DNA of 64,000 nucleotides, taken from the NCBI RefSeq assembly GCF_025399195.1, contig NW_026252138.1, positions 114,261-178,260 on the forward strand, written 5' to 3'. Made by a program: the position numbers and the translations under genes. Below the pieces are notes generated by a model. That model searched no databases. It saw only the letters and a program-made list of their open reading frames with translations, and was not told the DNA's origin. Positions 35,225 through 49,561 of the stretch are shown here, piece by piece (the stretch's first letter is position 1; each line of letters begins with the position of its first letter). The stretch comes from Umbelopsis ramanniana AG. Taxonomy: Eukaryota; Mucoromycota; Umbelopsidomycetes; Umbelopsidales; Umbelopsidaceae.

Positions 35225-36486
35225 ACATATCTCTGACTACCTAGCATCTATACATTGATAATTTTTTTTTCCTTCTGTTATATCTTTTTACCATTCCTAT
35301 AATTATTTTTTGTTGTTGTTTGCATTCATTAATGTTTTTGTTATGTTTTGTTTGTACAGGGCCTTCTTTTCGTTTCTCCTTCCTATTTCAGAGAAAAAAA
35401 GCTATCACACAATTTTGTACACCCTTTCCCTCATTGATTATTATTTCCAATTATATAACCCATCATCAGTAGTAATTCATTAGAGCAATAAAAGAAGCTA
35501 AAAAAAAAAAAAAAAGAGTGGACCACCGCAGGCTGGAGGATATGCTTGGCAGACTCATCGATCGCTACATTTTGCATCATCTGTTTTTGCGTTTAATCAA
35601 CCGTCATACTTGCTGTCGCTACTTTGAGGTATTAATGGAAGTAGCTGAGATGACTACGCTAACGCCGTTTCATGCTAGAACGTGCTGCAACGTGGTGCGC
35701 CGCCCACCCAAGTCAATTTCGACGATATTACAAATAAACAAATCCACAAAACGTTGACCCTGTAAAAGACATTTACTGGTAACTGAATTCATCTTCCAGG
35801 CTAGCTAGCTAACACTTTCCTGTCAAACAAAACTCCTCGAGTCAATTTAATTTCGAGTGCTGAGCTAAAAGTTTTAGTTCGGTGCTGAATGGAATCTGGA
35901 GCAAATGCTAGTCTTGGCACACGGCTTTAGTCGGACCGTGAACAAAATTCCTTCTCAATTCCTTTTGATTTATAGCTGTGAAGTGATGACATGCTTTGCA
36001 ATAGCACCTTGTATAGTGTTCCGAAGAACGTCGTATGCTCATGTTTAATGATGCTGTGAACCGAGGGGGGTGACTCACCTAATAGCTGTATGACACCATA
36101 TATTAGAACGAGATACAGCAAAAATTCTCATTACCCGAGTGATAAGACATGGCATTTCATCAAATTTTTGGTTTTCTTACTGCTCCCTTAAAAATAGACA
36201 ACACCTTTTTTTTTTTTTTTTATTGTTCCAGGAGAATCCTCCACAAAAAATTGTCGATGATTTTTACCACAATCCAACTTCTTATCACGTTTAGTTCAAA
36301 AATCGCTATATGCCTACAGACAATGTTATGTAATAGTGACTATTGCATCATAGACGCCGCATTCGATGTGGGTTTGCGATTTCAACTAGCACTAGCCGTT
36401 CCGTTGTGAATGACTACCCTGGCTTTCGATCAATTCAGTATATTACCTCTTGTTATACTTCGGAACTTTTGTTGCAAGTACGAACA
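35225..36486. other. Intergenic, 1.26 kb
   Basis: 3' flank of Uds1 and promoter of the RhoGEF gene. Contains an A16-type run at 35500-35515 and a T17-type run at 36207-36223. No gene seen. Confidence 0.5.
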
Positions 36487-39400
36487 ATGACTGTCAAGCA
36501 GATTGAAGAATGTCGGTCTGCTACAGTCGCTCATAAACCCAGGGAGCGGACTCGCACTCATTCAGCGCCATATTCATACGCCGTTCGGACGTGTGGTCCT
36601 ACTTGCAGTTGCGATATATTTGGCCTCGAAAGTCATTCTAAATCACGTTTAACGGCATGTACAGGCATGAGGAGCACTAACGAGTCAAACAATCATAAAA
36701 CTGTGGCAATAAATGTCGTTGATACAAGTTTAGTCGAAGAGCAATCTACATCTACAAATACCGAAAGTTTTTCGAAGATCATCGAAGATGTGCAAACTGT
36801 CGTAGTGGACGAAGTTATAGATTCGAATCAAGCATTAGTTCAAAGTAAGTGGATTTTTCAGCTCCCATGGGTACGAAAACCAGAAGTCTTGGATATTGAT
36901 CGATGACCTGCAGATAAACAGGAAGAAACCCCCAAAATTTCAAAGCCGAAAACTGTGACCTACGCTGCCTCAGCAAAAATTTCTCCAGTAGTGCATCCAG
37001 TTCAAGAATTGTTAGAGACAGAGCAGGACTATGTCGAAAATCTTGTCATACTGGTGGAGGTAAGACTATTCGATGAATACACACATTTGGATACAATAGT
37101 TGAACTGACTAGTTACAATATAGGTGTTTCTACGGCGACTTATTGCCCTTCCGTGGATCACTCAAGAACAAAAAGACACAGTCTCTCGAAATGCTGAAGA
37201 TATCCTGAAGTTTCAATTGAGTTTTTTGGATCTCCTTGAAACTGCGTGTGAACAATCTGTGAAAGCCGACCTAGCCCTTCCTATTGCAGAATGCTTCATT
37301 GAAATGGTTTGTTTAAATTAAACTCTTGTCAGTGGGTCCATCTTTCTATTACTAACTAACCATCGTAGGGAAATGGATTTTCAATTTACACCGAGTACTG
37401 TATACAACACGAGTCAGCGCTGAATGTATGTAGAGAGCTCTCTTCAAAGGTGGAGTGGCAAATGTTTGAGCATGATGCTATGGCGGAAGCGGAGCATTCA
37501 TCACCTCAGCGAAAGTTGCAGTTTCAAGATTTCCTGATAAAGGTATTGTACCGGAGGTGGCTAAGCTCTTTGACAGTTCATGTCAGACAGCACTTTCCTA
37601 ATGTTTAAAATGCAGCCTGTTCAGCGGATATGTCGGTATCAACTACTGCTGAAGGAAATTTGGAAAATGAGACCGAAAGCACAACAAGACGTGACCGAGT
37701 TGCAAGAAGCATTGAGAATTATGCACTCTGTGGTCAATACCATCAATAATGAAAAACAAAAGCGAGATGTTACTCTCATGACAAATCGCTTCATTGAACG
37801 CCTCGAAGGCGACTGGGTAAGTCCTACCCGGCTTAGTGCAAACATATTGACAACAATCTGACTTTGGGACTTCGCAGAGGCTAAACAAGCGGTCGTTACA
37901 ACTACTCGGAAATGTTATCTACTCTGGTGCTTTGGAAATGCTTTCGCTTCATCAAATGAATCAAAAGATCAAGTACTATGGTTGCTTTCTCTTTTCCACC
38001 TACATGGTCATCGTAAGAGCAAAGAAAAGTACTGTTTACGAGCCTAAACATTGGTTTCCTTTGAGACAATTTTCACTGCAAACTCTTCAGGATAACGATG
38101 GTAATTTTTGTATACATTCAACTTTATCCTTTTTATTATTTATCTAATTGATTATATTTCCGTAGGCCACCTTTGCAACTCTTGGTTGCTTGTATCTGGA
38201 CAACATGTGTTTGAATTTGGTGCATCGTGCCCGCAAGAGAAGCAAGTTTGGATTAAAGCAATCCAAGGCGCAATTGCTTCGTTGAATCCAGAGGAACACG
38301 TTGAAGCCATCGCTCAAGCTCGAGAAAGGGATGAATGGCCAGAGGATATGTTGGTTTCTTCTTTAGAAGAGGGCATCAAGTCACCTTCGCCGAAACTACG
38401 ATCTCGATCATTAGCAAATATCAAGGATGCCGCCTCCGCAACCGCCAGTTGGAAGCAAATATGTATCAAGTCGCCTCAAAGCGTAGCTCCTAAACAATCT
38501 TATTCCACTCCCAGCTCAGTAGCAAATACACCGAGACTGTCGCAAGAAGTTTTATTTTCAAAGAACATTCCGGACGATGTGCACAGCGAAAGTGGATCTT
38601 ACTCGGAAACATATTCTGCGGAACGAAAAGAGTCAAGCGAAATGGAAGCAAGATTCGTTATGGTAGCATCTCCTCCAAGCGGTGGTGGCTATTTAAGTAT
38701 AGACTCTCCGGGAAAAGGAAAATTTAAAAGTCCCAAGAGTGCTCATAAGGAATCTAGAAAGGCTGTGGTAGATCAGAAGCTCTTTGATGTCAGCACCCAG
38801 GAGGTGTTGACCGCTAAAGCACTGTCAGCACGCGAGAAGGGTATGATGTCGTCTAGGACTCGGCGTTTGAGCTTTGGAAAGGGCCCGACAAAACCATTGA
38901 CATTAGTCGATGTCAGGGACCACAAAAATACTAAAGAATCCTTGACACGACGCCAGTCGCACGAAATTGTCGTGAAGAAGTTGCGGCCTAGATCTAGCGA
39001 TATACAAAATGGTTCACATCACGATTCATATTCATCGTCTGTAGAAATTAATACCCGATCCTCTTCCCAACTTGAGGAACAGCCATTGACCAACAAGGAG
39101 ATTGATCCAGTCAGTAGTAACATACCTCATGGGTTCTTCGAAAAGGTCATTGATAAATTTAGCGCTATATCATCCCCTCATAGAGTAAGTGCCATTTCTT
39201 TCCAAATCGATGGTTATTCGAGCACTAACATAGTTGTGCACCTTAGCATCGTCCTCCGGCGATCAAAACCAATCTACCCCGAGTCGTTCGGTCAGATTCT
39301 CTGAAAATGCTTCAATCAGCCTCGACTCCCACATCCGCCTCCTCGGCTTCTTCGGTGGGAATCGATGCACATTCTGATACTTTGAATAGTCCAATAGGAC

Positions 39401-39579
39401 CTTCAGATCGTAGCCATAGTGAATGGAGTCACTCAGATATCATCATAGATGACGACAAAGTCAAGCGGACAAAGCGATCCTCGCAACCGGCTCAATGTGA
39501 TCGTGAAGGTTCAAAGCTACCCTCATGGATGAGGACTCCGGTCAGCAGGCGAAGAAGAGACTCCAAGACAAAACAATAG
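36487..39579 (+). CDS. RhoGEF with DH and PH domains, 878 aa
   Basis: Eight exons (36487-36844, 36914-37059, 37124-37306, 37369-37542, 37616-37816, 37878-38100, 38166-39184, 39247-39579), 2,637 nt in phase. The DH domain begins VQELLETEQDYVENLVILV (conserved region 1) and continues through GNGFSIYTEYC, ALNVCRELS and PVQRICRYQLLLKEIWK, the family signature helix. The PH domain follows (LLGNVIYSGALEML, YYGCFLFSTYMVIVRAKK, VFEFGASCPQEKQVWIKAIQ) with the invariant Trp near its end. Such proteins load GTP onto Rho or Cdc42-type GTPases to steer actin, polarity and cell-wall growth. The N-terminal 140 residues and C-terminal 350 are low-complexity Ser-rich tails with many phosphorylation-like sites. 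First ATG in frame is at 36487. Target GTPase cannot be told from sequence. Confidence 0.92.
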
Positions 39580-40107
39580 ACTCTATGCAAAAAATTATTC
39601 CACAGATGAGCGTAAAAGAACATCTCCGTACACCCACATCATCTTTTCCTTCATGCAATGCTGGGCGCGCTAACCACACTCTTTCAAATGATCATGATAC
39701 CATGTTGAATTGCTCCCAGCCTGTAACATAGCATTCCTACCCTGTCAAACAATTGAACATAAAACTTGTATGATACCGAGAATGTATAATATTGAAAATT
39801 GCTCAGACATACTGCAGACATAAAATTGACAATGTTGATAATATAATTTATGACATTACGCACAGAATTTTTGGTTGAGGAAAACAATATTACACTATAT
39901 ATCTAATTTAACAGCTATAAACAAAAATTCAGACCAAGGAAATGGAAAGGGAAACATGTACAGAGAAAAGAAAAAACAAATTACGAGAGGAAAGAGATGG
40001 ATAAGGATGAGATGATTGAATGTACAGAGAGAGAGTGCGGGGGAAAAAAATAATTTTGGTTGTTTTGAAGGAGAGCGAGGTCTCCCATACGGCTATATGC
40101 ATCGATT
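39580..40107. other. Convergent 3' spacer, 0.53 kb
   Basis: Between the ends of the RhoGEF gene and the Sel1-repeat gene. AT-rich; no gene seen. Confidence 0.5.
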
Positions 40108-43100
40108 TTACTGCAAAATCTTGAGCTTTTCAATGGCTTCTTCGTGGCCTAATGAAGAAAGGAATGAGATTATTGTGGGCAATGCATGACAATGTATAAT
40201 GAAAATTATGCCTTACCCATATCAGCGGCCACCTGGTACAAATCTCTTGCCTTGAGCAGATTGACGTCGGTACCTAATCCATACTCGTAGCATTCAGCTG
40301 TCTTGACTACAGCTTCCACGTCATCTTCCATAGCGCTTGCTTCGCTCCACCATCCAAAGGCTTGTTCTAAATCTTGATCGACGCCAACACCTAGTTCATA
40401 GCACTTTGCAACTTCCAAAAACGCTTCACTCTGGCCTTTTTCAGCCATGGCTAGAAGTTGATTGAAACCAAAATCGACATCTTGTTCCACTCCACCCCAA
40501 CCATGCAAATGATAGAGAGCAAGTAGCTTTTCAGCGGGAGCACTGCCATGTTCGACGGCTTGGGTTAACCATTCGACGGCTTCGTCATGCTGCTCCATGT
40601 TGTGTAAGAGTTGGCCAATGGCCATCTCGGCAATAGATCCACCGCCGATTTCAGCAGCTTTCTTGTAATATTTAAGAGCGGTATCACGATTTTGTTCAAC
40701 GTAGTATCCATTTTCATAATATGCACCAACAAGAATGGTGGCGGTAGGATCGTTCAGAGTTGAGGCTCTCAAGAAGTAGCCGAAGGCAAATTCATAGTCT
40801 TTTGGAATTACGCACATATCGGATCCAGCAGATGAACTGACACCTTCATGATAAAAATAGCCTAAAGTGCGCAGTGCATCACTGATACCGCAAGAGGCAG
40901 CTTCTTCGTAATAGGACATGGCAGGATTGTACGCACGCTTGGACCAGAGAATATTGGCTAACTCGTACATTGCACGAGCATCACCTTGATCGGCTGCCTT
41001 TCGAAAGTAGATCTTGGCCACTTCGGCGTCACCGTCCAAACCACCAAGGCCTTCCTTATGGTAAAGACCAATGAAGTACTGCGCGAGAGGATACGCTCCT
41101 GTTTCGGCTGCTTGATGATACCAATAGAGAGCCTCTTCGTGAGACTGTTCGACTGCTGAGCCTTCACCATACATGTATGCGACCTTACACATGGCTTCAA
41201 GATCTTGGCAAGCAACCGCTGACTTTTGATACCAACTCAGTGCTTCCGTAAGATTTTGTTCAGTGCCAAGGCCGCGTTCATAGCACTGTCCAATGAGATT
41301 GTAAGCTTCAACGCAATCGGCTTCAGCGCATTCCAGTAGAGTCTGTAAAGGGAATATAAATGTTAATAACCATCGAGTAGCCATCTCTGTCACAACCACA
41401 TTGTTGAGCTCCAACATACCTTAAATCCAGACTCGGGATCTTCCTTGGATCCGCCAAGACCATTCAGGCTGTATCTTGCCGTCATAACTCTTGCGGTAAT
41501 CTTGCCGTGGTTGGCAGCTTGTTCAAAGAGCTCCAAGGCCTGAGCGTAATTCTCACTTGCATGGAACATTTGCGCAGCCAAAAACATGGCATTGCTATTA
41601 CCAGTAGCTGCAGCATCTTGATATAGTTGCATAGCCTTGTCCCGATTACGGAAAATAACTGTTCCCATGCCATGTTCATAGGCTAAACCAAGATAGACCA
41701 TAGCTTCTGCGTCTCCTTCCTTAACGGCACGTTGTAACCAGAAGCTAGTCTTGCTCAGATCTTGTTCAATGCTTCCTTCACCATGTTGATAGAGTAAGGC
41801 AAACTCCCGCATGGCAGCAACGTGGCCCCGATCGATTGCCTTTTCGTACCAAGACAAGGCTTCTTCTTCCTCACCAAGCTCCATGGAAATAAGACCAAGC
41901 ATATATTCAGCGTCAGCACTTGGGCTGCTGGCTGCCAAGTTATACCAGTGTTTAGCCAGATCGACATTTCGTTCTACAGCTGTGGAACCCTCCCAGTAGA
42001 TTTGTCCAAGAGTCTGTTGAGCAATGGTCTGATGCTTGGTTTCCACAAGCTCTTCAAATACTTGAACAGCCATTGAAGCGTCTTTCTCAACACCCAAACC
42101 GTCTTTGTACATCTTGCCGATGCGAAGCTTAGCATCTGAATCATTGCATTCAGAGTCTGCTCGTTGGAACCACTTGAAAGCGGATGTCAAGTCCTTTTCG
42201 ATTCCATTTCCGTTATAGTAACAATCACCAGCCCAGAAATAGGCTGATTTGAATTTCGATTCAGCAAGAGATATGAGGGAGTCTGCGGCTTTTTTCTTGG
42301 TTTCTGGGTCGGCAGGACTGCCTGGTCCAGCGGGACCATCGTAGCTGAGAATGTAGCGCGAAACCATAAGCTGGGCGGTACGTCCGACTTTGGAGTTGGC
42401 TAGCTTTTTATTTTCAGCCGCCTTCTGGTACTTGACAAACGCTTCCTCGTAGCGTCCTTGGTTGTGAAGGATTTGTGCAATGGCGAATGGTGCACTAGTG
42501 ATTAAAAGTTAGTGACCTGCAAGTGCTAAATAACGTATCAACATCGCGTCGTACTCACATATGGGCACCATGCGATTCTGCTTTGGCATAGTATTCCAAT
42601 GCCTTTTCAATGTCAATATCGACATAGTTTCCGTGTTCGTAGTAACTGCCCATCATCAACTCTGATTGGGAATCGTTCTGAGCACTGGATTTTTCGAATA
42701 ACTTAAAGGCAATTTCATGGGAGACGGATACACCGACGCCACCATCGTACATCATGGCGAGTTGTCGTAGGGATACGGGGTCACCATTGGAGGCTCCTCG
42801 CTTATACCAGTAGAGGGCCTCTTCATACTTTTCCTGAACTTCAAACAGTGCTGCCAATGAGTTGAATGCTTCAGGCAATCCCTGGCTGGTTGCCTGTTCA
42901 AAGTAGGTTTGGGCTTTTTCCAAATCTTGAGGTACATCTTCAAGACCTTTGGAATAGTATAGACCCATTGAGTATTGTGCAGTGCGATGTCCCTTAGCAG
43001 CAGCCTTGGAGTACCAGTAAAACGCTTGCTGTCTATCTTGAGAGACACCTTGGCCATTGGAGAGCATCAATGCGACCTAATTTCGTTGTTTGGGAGAGGA

Positions 43101-45555
43101 AAGGACATTAGTGACTGCACATCCGTACCATTTTATCAAATTTTTAATCACATTGTACCTGGAATTCACCATCAACATCACCTGCTTCAGCGCTCTTCAT
43201 ATAATACTCAAAAGCAACAGACAAATCCTTTTGCACGCCGCCGCCTTCTTCGTAGCAAGCAGCAACCCAGAAGTAGGCTTCTTGGAATGATTCAACGTTG
43301 GCTAGCTGAGAGAGTTCCTTAAATGCAGAGGAGGCATCTTTCTCGAGCCCGCCCCATCCATGTAGCTTGTAGCGGGCGACCATCAGCCTTGCATTCTTGC
43401 GACCGCGCTTGGCTGCCTTGCTATACCACTTGTAGGCCTGACTGTAGCGTCTCATTTTGTGTAATAATTGAGCAATGGAGAATTCAGCAGCATCGGAACC
43501 AAGGTTGGCGGCTTTGGTGTAGTAATCCAAGGCTTGTATGGGATCACGTTCTACACCATAGCCATTTTCGTAGTAGTTGCCTAACAGACCATAAGCTCGC
43601 ACGTCACCCTGGTCGGCGGCTTTCTTGAACCATTCCATAGCCACTTTGTAGTCTTGGGTAACGCCTACGCCTTCGCCATACATGAGGCCAAGCACACGCT
43701 GCGCTGAAGCAAAACCATTTTCAGATGCTTTCTTGAGATAGGTTAGGGCATCAGAATAGCTTTGTGGCAATCCGAGGTCACCAAGACGGTAGTTGAGTCC
43801 AAGTAGGTATTGCGCTACCGGGTCGTTCTTATTGGCAGCCGCCTTATAGTGCATAACAGCCAGATCGTTATTCTTCTCAACATGATCACCTTCTTCATAC
43901 ATGATACCGAGTTTGAGAAGAGCACGTGAATTATCCTTCATTCAAGTAAAAGAGCAATTGTTAATACAAGGTATCAGTCAGATTCATTTTCGGTCAAGAA
44001 AGGCACTTTACCTTTTGGGCAGCCATTTCTAACCACTTCACGCCTTGAGCATGTTCGCCTGTCTGCAGGAGTGCCATACCGAGAGCGGTTTGGGAGTCAG
44101 GAAATTCTTGTTGTGCGCTGAGTAGGTAATAGGATCTAGCTTGTTCCATATCACGCTCGGTAATCATTCCTTGTTCGTAGTGAATGCCAACGATATATTG
44201 TGCGTACCTAAGTAATATGATAAGTATATAAACATTGAAGTACAAGGGGATGGCGTAGTGTTTACTTACTTGTTTCCATTGTCAGCGCCTTGCTTGAACC
44301 ACTCGAAGGCTTGTGTTTCGTCTTCTTTAACGCCTTCGCCTTTGGCCAGCATGGATCCAATGCGGTATTGTGCCATAGCATCGCCACTGTTGGCGGCTAG
44401 TTCAAACCAATAAAAGGCTTTTTTCTTGTCTTGTGACACTCCAGCGCCATCATAGTAGCAACATCCGGTTGGATAATAAGCATCGATGATGTTACGTCTG
44501 GCCATGCTGGATAATGACTGGAAGGCAAGTGTAGGATTTCGTGGTACACCCCAGCCATTGAGGTGACACTGTGCCACCCAAATACGTGCCACAGGATCGT
44601 TTGTCTCATCGGCATAGCATCGGGTAGCCTGGTAGGCTTCGATGTATTCAGTAGGATTATCAAGGGCTTGAGCTCGTGTGAAGGCGACCTCAAGGATGGT
44701 TTGAATGGTTTTAGCTTCAGAGATTGCGTTGGTGTCCAAGGTGGAACCAACGGGGTTGGTGGTCCTTGCAGTTAACTTTCGTTGGTGTCGTAGTTCGGCA
44801 AGAAGCACTTCATGCGACAACTGGGGCTGGCTGCTGGATGAGGTGGACGATAATATGGAGGGCCTTGATGCACTGGTGGAGGCACTGTGAATGGAGCCAA
44901 CGGGGCTAGCGCTGGAGAGACTGCTAGCATCGTAGTCGGCAGTAGGCATGGACTGTTCAGGTTGGAGATGTAGAGTGGATGATGAGGCTTGAAGTTCCTC
45001 TCTAGCATTGGTTGATCCAGAAGAGGATACGGGTATAAGGCCATTAATGATTTGCAAATAGCTATCTTTCGTAAATTGACCTGGTGAATAAGGGGGAGGT
45101 AGGAACTTGTCTCCTCTCATACTAGAGGAACGGCTAGAGACTGTGGTGGCTCTTGATGCTATGGAATCTCCAGCAATGGATGATGCTGAATCTATCTGTG
45201 AAAAAAGCGCTGTAATATTGCTACTGTTGAATGCTGAGCTACCGGCGGTTACAGTTGAAATGTTTTTATCGTCGTCACTAATAGCATAGTCTCTTGAACC
45301 GTGGGCTGTGGACAAGAAATTATGTGACAGGGGCAAGATGGTAGCAGGCATCTGTTCGTGCCTGAACTCGACGGATGATGATGATGAAGAAGATAAAGTG
45401 TGAGCCGAACATGAGGAGGATAAGGAGGTCTTTCGTACCCGATGTGCAGGGGATGCTCTCCTTGAGTGTTTATTAGCAGTAACTTTGATTTGTCGGTGCT
45501 GTGATCTATCAAGTCGTTCTTGTTGCTGATACTGTTTGCTTGCTTTCGCTCCCAT
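40108..45555 (-). CDS. Giant Sel1-repeat protein with N-myristoylation signal (about 1,690 aa)
   Basis: The ATG at 45555 starts MGAKASKQ, a textbook N-myristoylation site (Gly2, Ser6, Lys7), so the protein is probably held on membranes. About 250 residues of Ser-rich disorder follow. From there to the end the protein consists of some 35-40 tandem Sel1-like helical repeats of about 36 residues, with the A-x-[YF]-x-[LI]-G-x-x-[YC]-[EY]-x-G-x-G-V core visible again and again (for example LGLMYGEGVGVTQDYKVAM, LGNYYENGYGVERDPIQAL). At least six introns break it (for example GTAAGT at 44264-44269). The last exon encodes HEEAIEKLKILQ and stop 40108-40110. Fungal Sel1 scaffolds such as Skt5/Chs4 bring enzymes to membranes through lipid modification; this one uses a different lipid. 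Partner unknown. Exon ends at 43.1, 42.5 and 41.4 kb are approximate. Confidence 0.88.
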
Positions 45556-46870
45556 TGTGTTTCGATATTAGTTGGTGTGTGGATTATGATACAGAGAGGG
45601 AAAAGAAGTGGGTGTGAGAAGAAAAGAAGTGCTACGCAATGAAAAAACTCAGTGCTCCTCTTAGGGTTATACTCTAAAAGGACGAAAACCGGTTGAGAGC
45701 GGACATTGAAGACGTGGCGTATCACCAGGTGCTTCAGCCTTTTCCCAAAGGTACCTTATCGAATGCTACACCTGTACCTGGAGGGCCAAATCTAGTAAGC
45801 ACCATCTGTAGCAGTCGATGGTATTCGATGGTCGCAAAAACACCATTGATCAAGCAATTACATCAGGCTATAGCGCCATGACATCAGTATGTAAGAACCA
45901 GAGATCATATTCAAACCTAACCAGCGCTGTAGAGAATACGGTTGTTTTGGTACCCTTAAATGGCAATTTTCGGCGAAGTCACAAATGCCCCTCATTTCAC
46001 CATCATATCTTTTTTCTAATTAGCAGCATATTTTAGGAAGGGAGCAGCAAATATGCAAGGGCGCACATCATGTCTTTATATCAATCCAATGGTTTCAAAG
46101 GAATAATAGCCACATACAAGTGATATCGAGCGTTGCAGCACTCTGAATGTTGAACGCCTGAAAAGGCACCCGCTCTCGGCGTAGTCCAACGAAGGAAACT
46201 GCAACTGACCTGGACAAAAGGCATCCCAGCCTATCTATTTTTAATCTTGTACCACTCTCTGCAGCATTGCCCGCCATTTTTTAGTGATAGCAGTAAAGAG
46301 GATGTCCATTCATGCCACATACTTTTGAATCAAGCGTTATATCATCAAGCTTGTCCATACAGAAAGACAGCTTAGGCAAGTTCAACTAGTGCTTAGGCAA
46401 GTGCTTTTGGACCGTTACCTCATCTGCAGAGGTGTTTTGTTACACCATCGAGCTGCAGGTGCTTCTCATCTATCACCGAGGTTACCATGAAACCATCATT
46501 GCTACGGTCCTGTTCAACCATCCGTGCTATTCGAGTCATTTCATATCCTCAAAGTGCTGCGTCTATCCCTGATATCCTTGAAGACTATCATCATACCATC
46601 AAATTATCTCCCATGCCCATCTAAAAATACAGAGATCATCTTGTTGATAGTCTTCTCGCTTGGCGATTCCATATCGAGCATGTCTCAAAAGCTATGGGAA
46701 AAGTCGAGAATTTCAGGCACATGTTGGCGATGACGAATATTTTTATTTTTATAAGATTATCACCCATCTGGCTGATAAGTTACAGAGGTTTTGTACAGAG
46801 AATAGTGAAATACACATGGTTACAGAAATTATAGAGGGAGCATCATTACGAATCAATTGAATAGAGATTT
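45556..46870. other. Intergenic, 1.3 kb
   Basis: Promoter of the Sel1-repeat gene and 3' flank of DUR3. Only short chance open frames; no gene seen. Confidence 0.5.
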
Positions 46871-49561
46871 TTACTGCTTTTCAGCGACAATGACTTCAGT
46901 TTGGTCGCCGGCTGATTTGATGCTGCTGGCGGTGGGTGAAGAATCAGCAGACGTCTTTCCTTTACCGGTCAAATCTCGATAAATGCCACGGAATACCACA
47001 GCAATGGATGCGCGAGATTCAAATACGGGATAAATGGCCACAGCAAGGGTACTGCAGAAGATCCAGATACAGCTGACCACCACCCAGCCGGTGAAGAACT
47101 CTCGAGAGAACACATATTGAGAGCCATACATGGGGAGTGGCCACAAGATGACCAAAGCTAGTGTTAACACTACGCTGGATAGTTTGGCAAAACGAGATGC
47201 CTTGTTGAGACTGATTAATTCCTCTTCGGGAGTTAGTTTGGGCTCAGTGGCAACAACAGGCTTGGGTTCAATGTCAATAGCAGTCGACTCATCGTGAACA
47301 TTTTCGTCGTCGGCAATCTGTTCAATTTTCTTGGTGCTTTCCCAGTCAAAATTTTCAGGCTTGATCCAGGTCAAGATCAATAAGCATGGGATAGGAACAA
47401 TAATTGAAGCAAGGTTACCAGCCAACATGGGGTAGTTACCAGACGTGGAAGCCAAGGTGATTTCGCCATAGATACCTTTGGCAGTGACCAACCAAGCAAC
47501 GAGACCACAAGCAAGGCCAAGGATGGGAGAAACCATGGCAGCAAGCCTACTTTGCTTAGACCAAAGAAGAGTGCACATCAAGGGAGCTACAGCAGGGCAC
47601 AACAGGACACCCATCTATAAAGTGAGACACATGTTAGCATGTGGGGCTATAATTTGTATTCGGATGATATGCACCCTCCCACTCACCAACGTGTACAGGT
47701 AGCCAAGATCTACGCCGGTCTGCTTCAAAATGACAGCCAACACACTCATAAAAAATCCAAAGCCAATGACAATGGAGTGAGAGAAACGAATGACAGCCTT
47801 TCCAGAAGCCTATAGCAAAAAAGATGTTAGAATAATGTGTCATCACCACGTTATTTTTCTTCAATATAGTACTTACACCAGGACGAATATAGGTGCGGAA
47901 AACGTCGTAGGTCAAAAGAGAAGAGACAGCAATCAATTCAGCAGACGAGGCACTGGTGACAGCCATGAACACTAAGATCAAACTGGCAAATGCTCCGGCT
48001 GGTCCCATCAAACGAGCAGCGACATCAGGCAAGACCAATCCAGCGCTTACATCAGAAGCACTGATATCGATTTGGAGAGCGCGGCCAGCAAGACCAATGC
48101 AAGTAGCGAGACCGAAGGGAATAGCGAACCAAGCAAGACCGCCCATTAAGTAAGCCTTGACAGCATATTGAGGATGGGAAGCGATAGCTCGTTGCCAGTA
48201 TGCTTGATCGACACCAACAGTGGAGGTGTTGCCACAAATGTTGATAATGCTGCAGTACGACCGAAGAGGGATAAGTATTTTTTTCGGCTGCAGAGTACGC
48301 AGTGCATACGTCAAAGTTCAGAACCAAACCTACCCAAAAACTAAAGCTCCCAATGATGACATGGTTAAGAGTGAACCTTGGGCATTGTCAGGAATAGGGT
48401 TCTAAACGATGGATTAGAAATGTGGACCTAGGTTGGCGGTCAAAATGTTTGTAATTACTATCATAAAGAGGTAATACCTTTTGTGCCGATTCAACCAACA
48501 TATCGTACATTTTGCTGGGACTTCCAATCAATGGTGATGTAGCGTACACAGTCATGGTGAATGCAATGATGATAATAAAAATGACGGTGGTATGCCTGCA
48601 GTAACAGCATATTATAATTAGGGCTTGTAGGGTGTCTGTAGAGACTAACAGAATATTCAATTACTTACGCATAATCAGTGAGGAAAGTGGCTTTGATGCC
48701 ACCAAAGAGTGTGTAAACTACCAAGAGATAAAATAAAATTGGTTAGTATCATCGGAGAAGGTACTGTCCGTTATCATACACCGGCATCTACTACATACCG
48801 ATGACACCTAAAGGCAGCAAAAAGCAGGCAGCAATGACGTTCATATCCGTCAAATAAGAGACTACCGCACTTCCACCCAGCAGAAGCATAGCAGAAACAA
48901 CCTGATTTTAAAAAAGAATTAATATGAGAGCTATGATGAATCTAAAAAACAGCGCTGCTTACAATATTGGTGGCTAAGGCAAAACACAAATAGATAATAT
49001 GAGTAGCTTTGCCGTAACGAGCATAGACGATTTCCAAGAAGGTGTGTGCATTAGGAGCACGCTTCTTCAGTTCAATAGCCAATACTGCGAATAGCAAGAC
49101 TTGAACAGTAGCACCAGCGGCATACCAGAAAGAACCAGAGATACCGTATTTGTATGCCATAGAGGTACTTTGCAATAGTGTAGCAGCCTGCATGCGGGAG
49201 ATGGATTAGTTTTGATCGGATCGCGCAGAGTCGGAAGCTAATGATCAAACTTTAAAAAATATCAAAGTTACGCACCCAAGTCCAAGCGCTAACAATAGCA
49301 CTAGCAGTGAGACCCATTTTTACGGTTCTTTGAGCCGTCATGTACATTTCTGATGATTGCTGGTTTTCATTCAAGTATCGGTGCAATGCCTTTGTGACAA
49401 GACTCATACACACTGGAGGAAAGCAATATGTCTAAATCAGGGCTGTGCCATTTATGTGGGGAAAGGAGTGGATAAGATAATGGAAAATCTGCCATACCAG
49501 CAAAGAGAGCTCCAATGCCAAGGACTACTCCATAGCCTACACCCTGCGAGAGAACAGCCAT
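46871..49561 (-). CDS. DUR3: Urea active transporter, sodium:solute symporter family (DUR3)
   Basis: Many-exon gene from ATG 49561 ([20 protein letters not shown]) to TAA 46871-46873. The product is a sodium/solute-symporter-fold permease with about 14-15 membrane helices. Conserved stretches include [95 protein letters not shown] and [20 protein letters not shown], all typical of fungal and plant DUR3. It brings urea (and often polyamines) into the cell at the plasma membrane, usually by proton symport. A charged cytosolic loop near 47300 carries Glu/Asp-rich sequence, and the C-terminal tail is Ser-rich. The promoter carries four GATA-factor motifs, consistent with nitrogen-source control as in other fungi. 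Confidence 0.95.

Noticed and set aside
35500-35757. Possible short gene after the A-rich tract downstream of Uds1
   Set aside because: The 79-codon frame has no family resemblance and lies in an AT-rich spacer; the A run is more likely a slippage tract.
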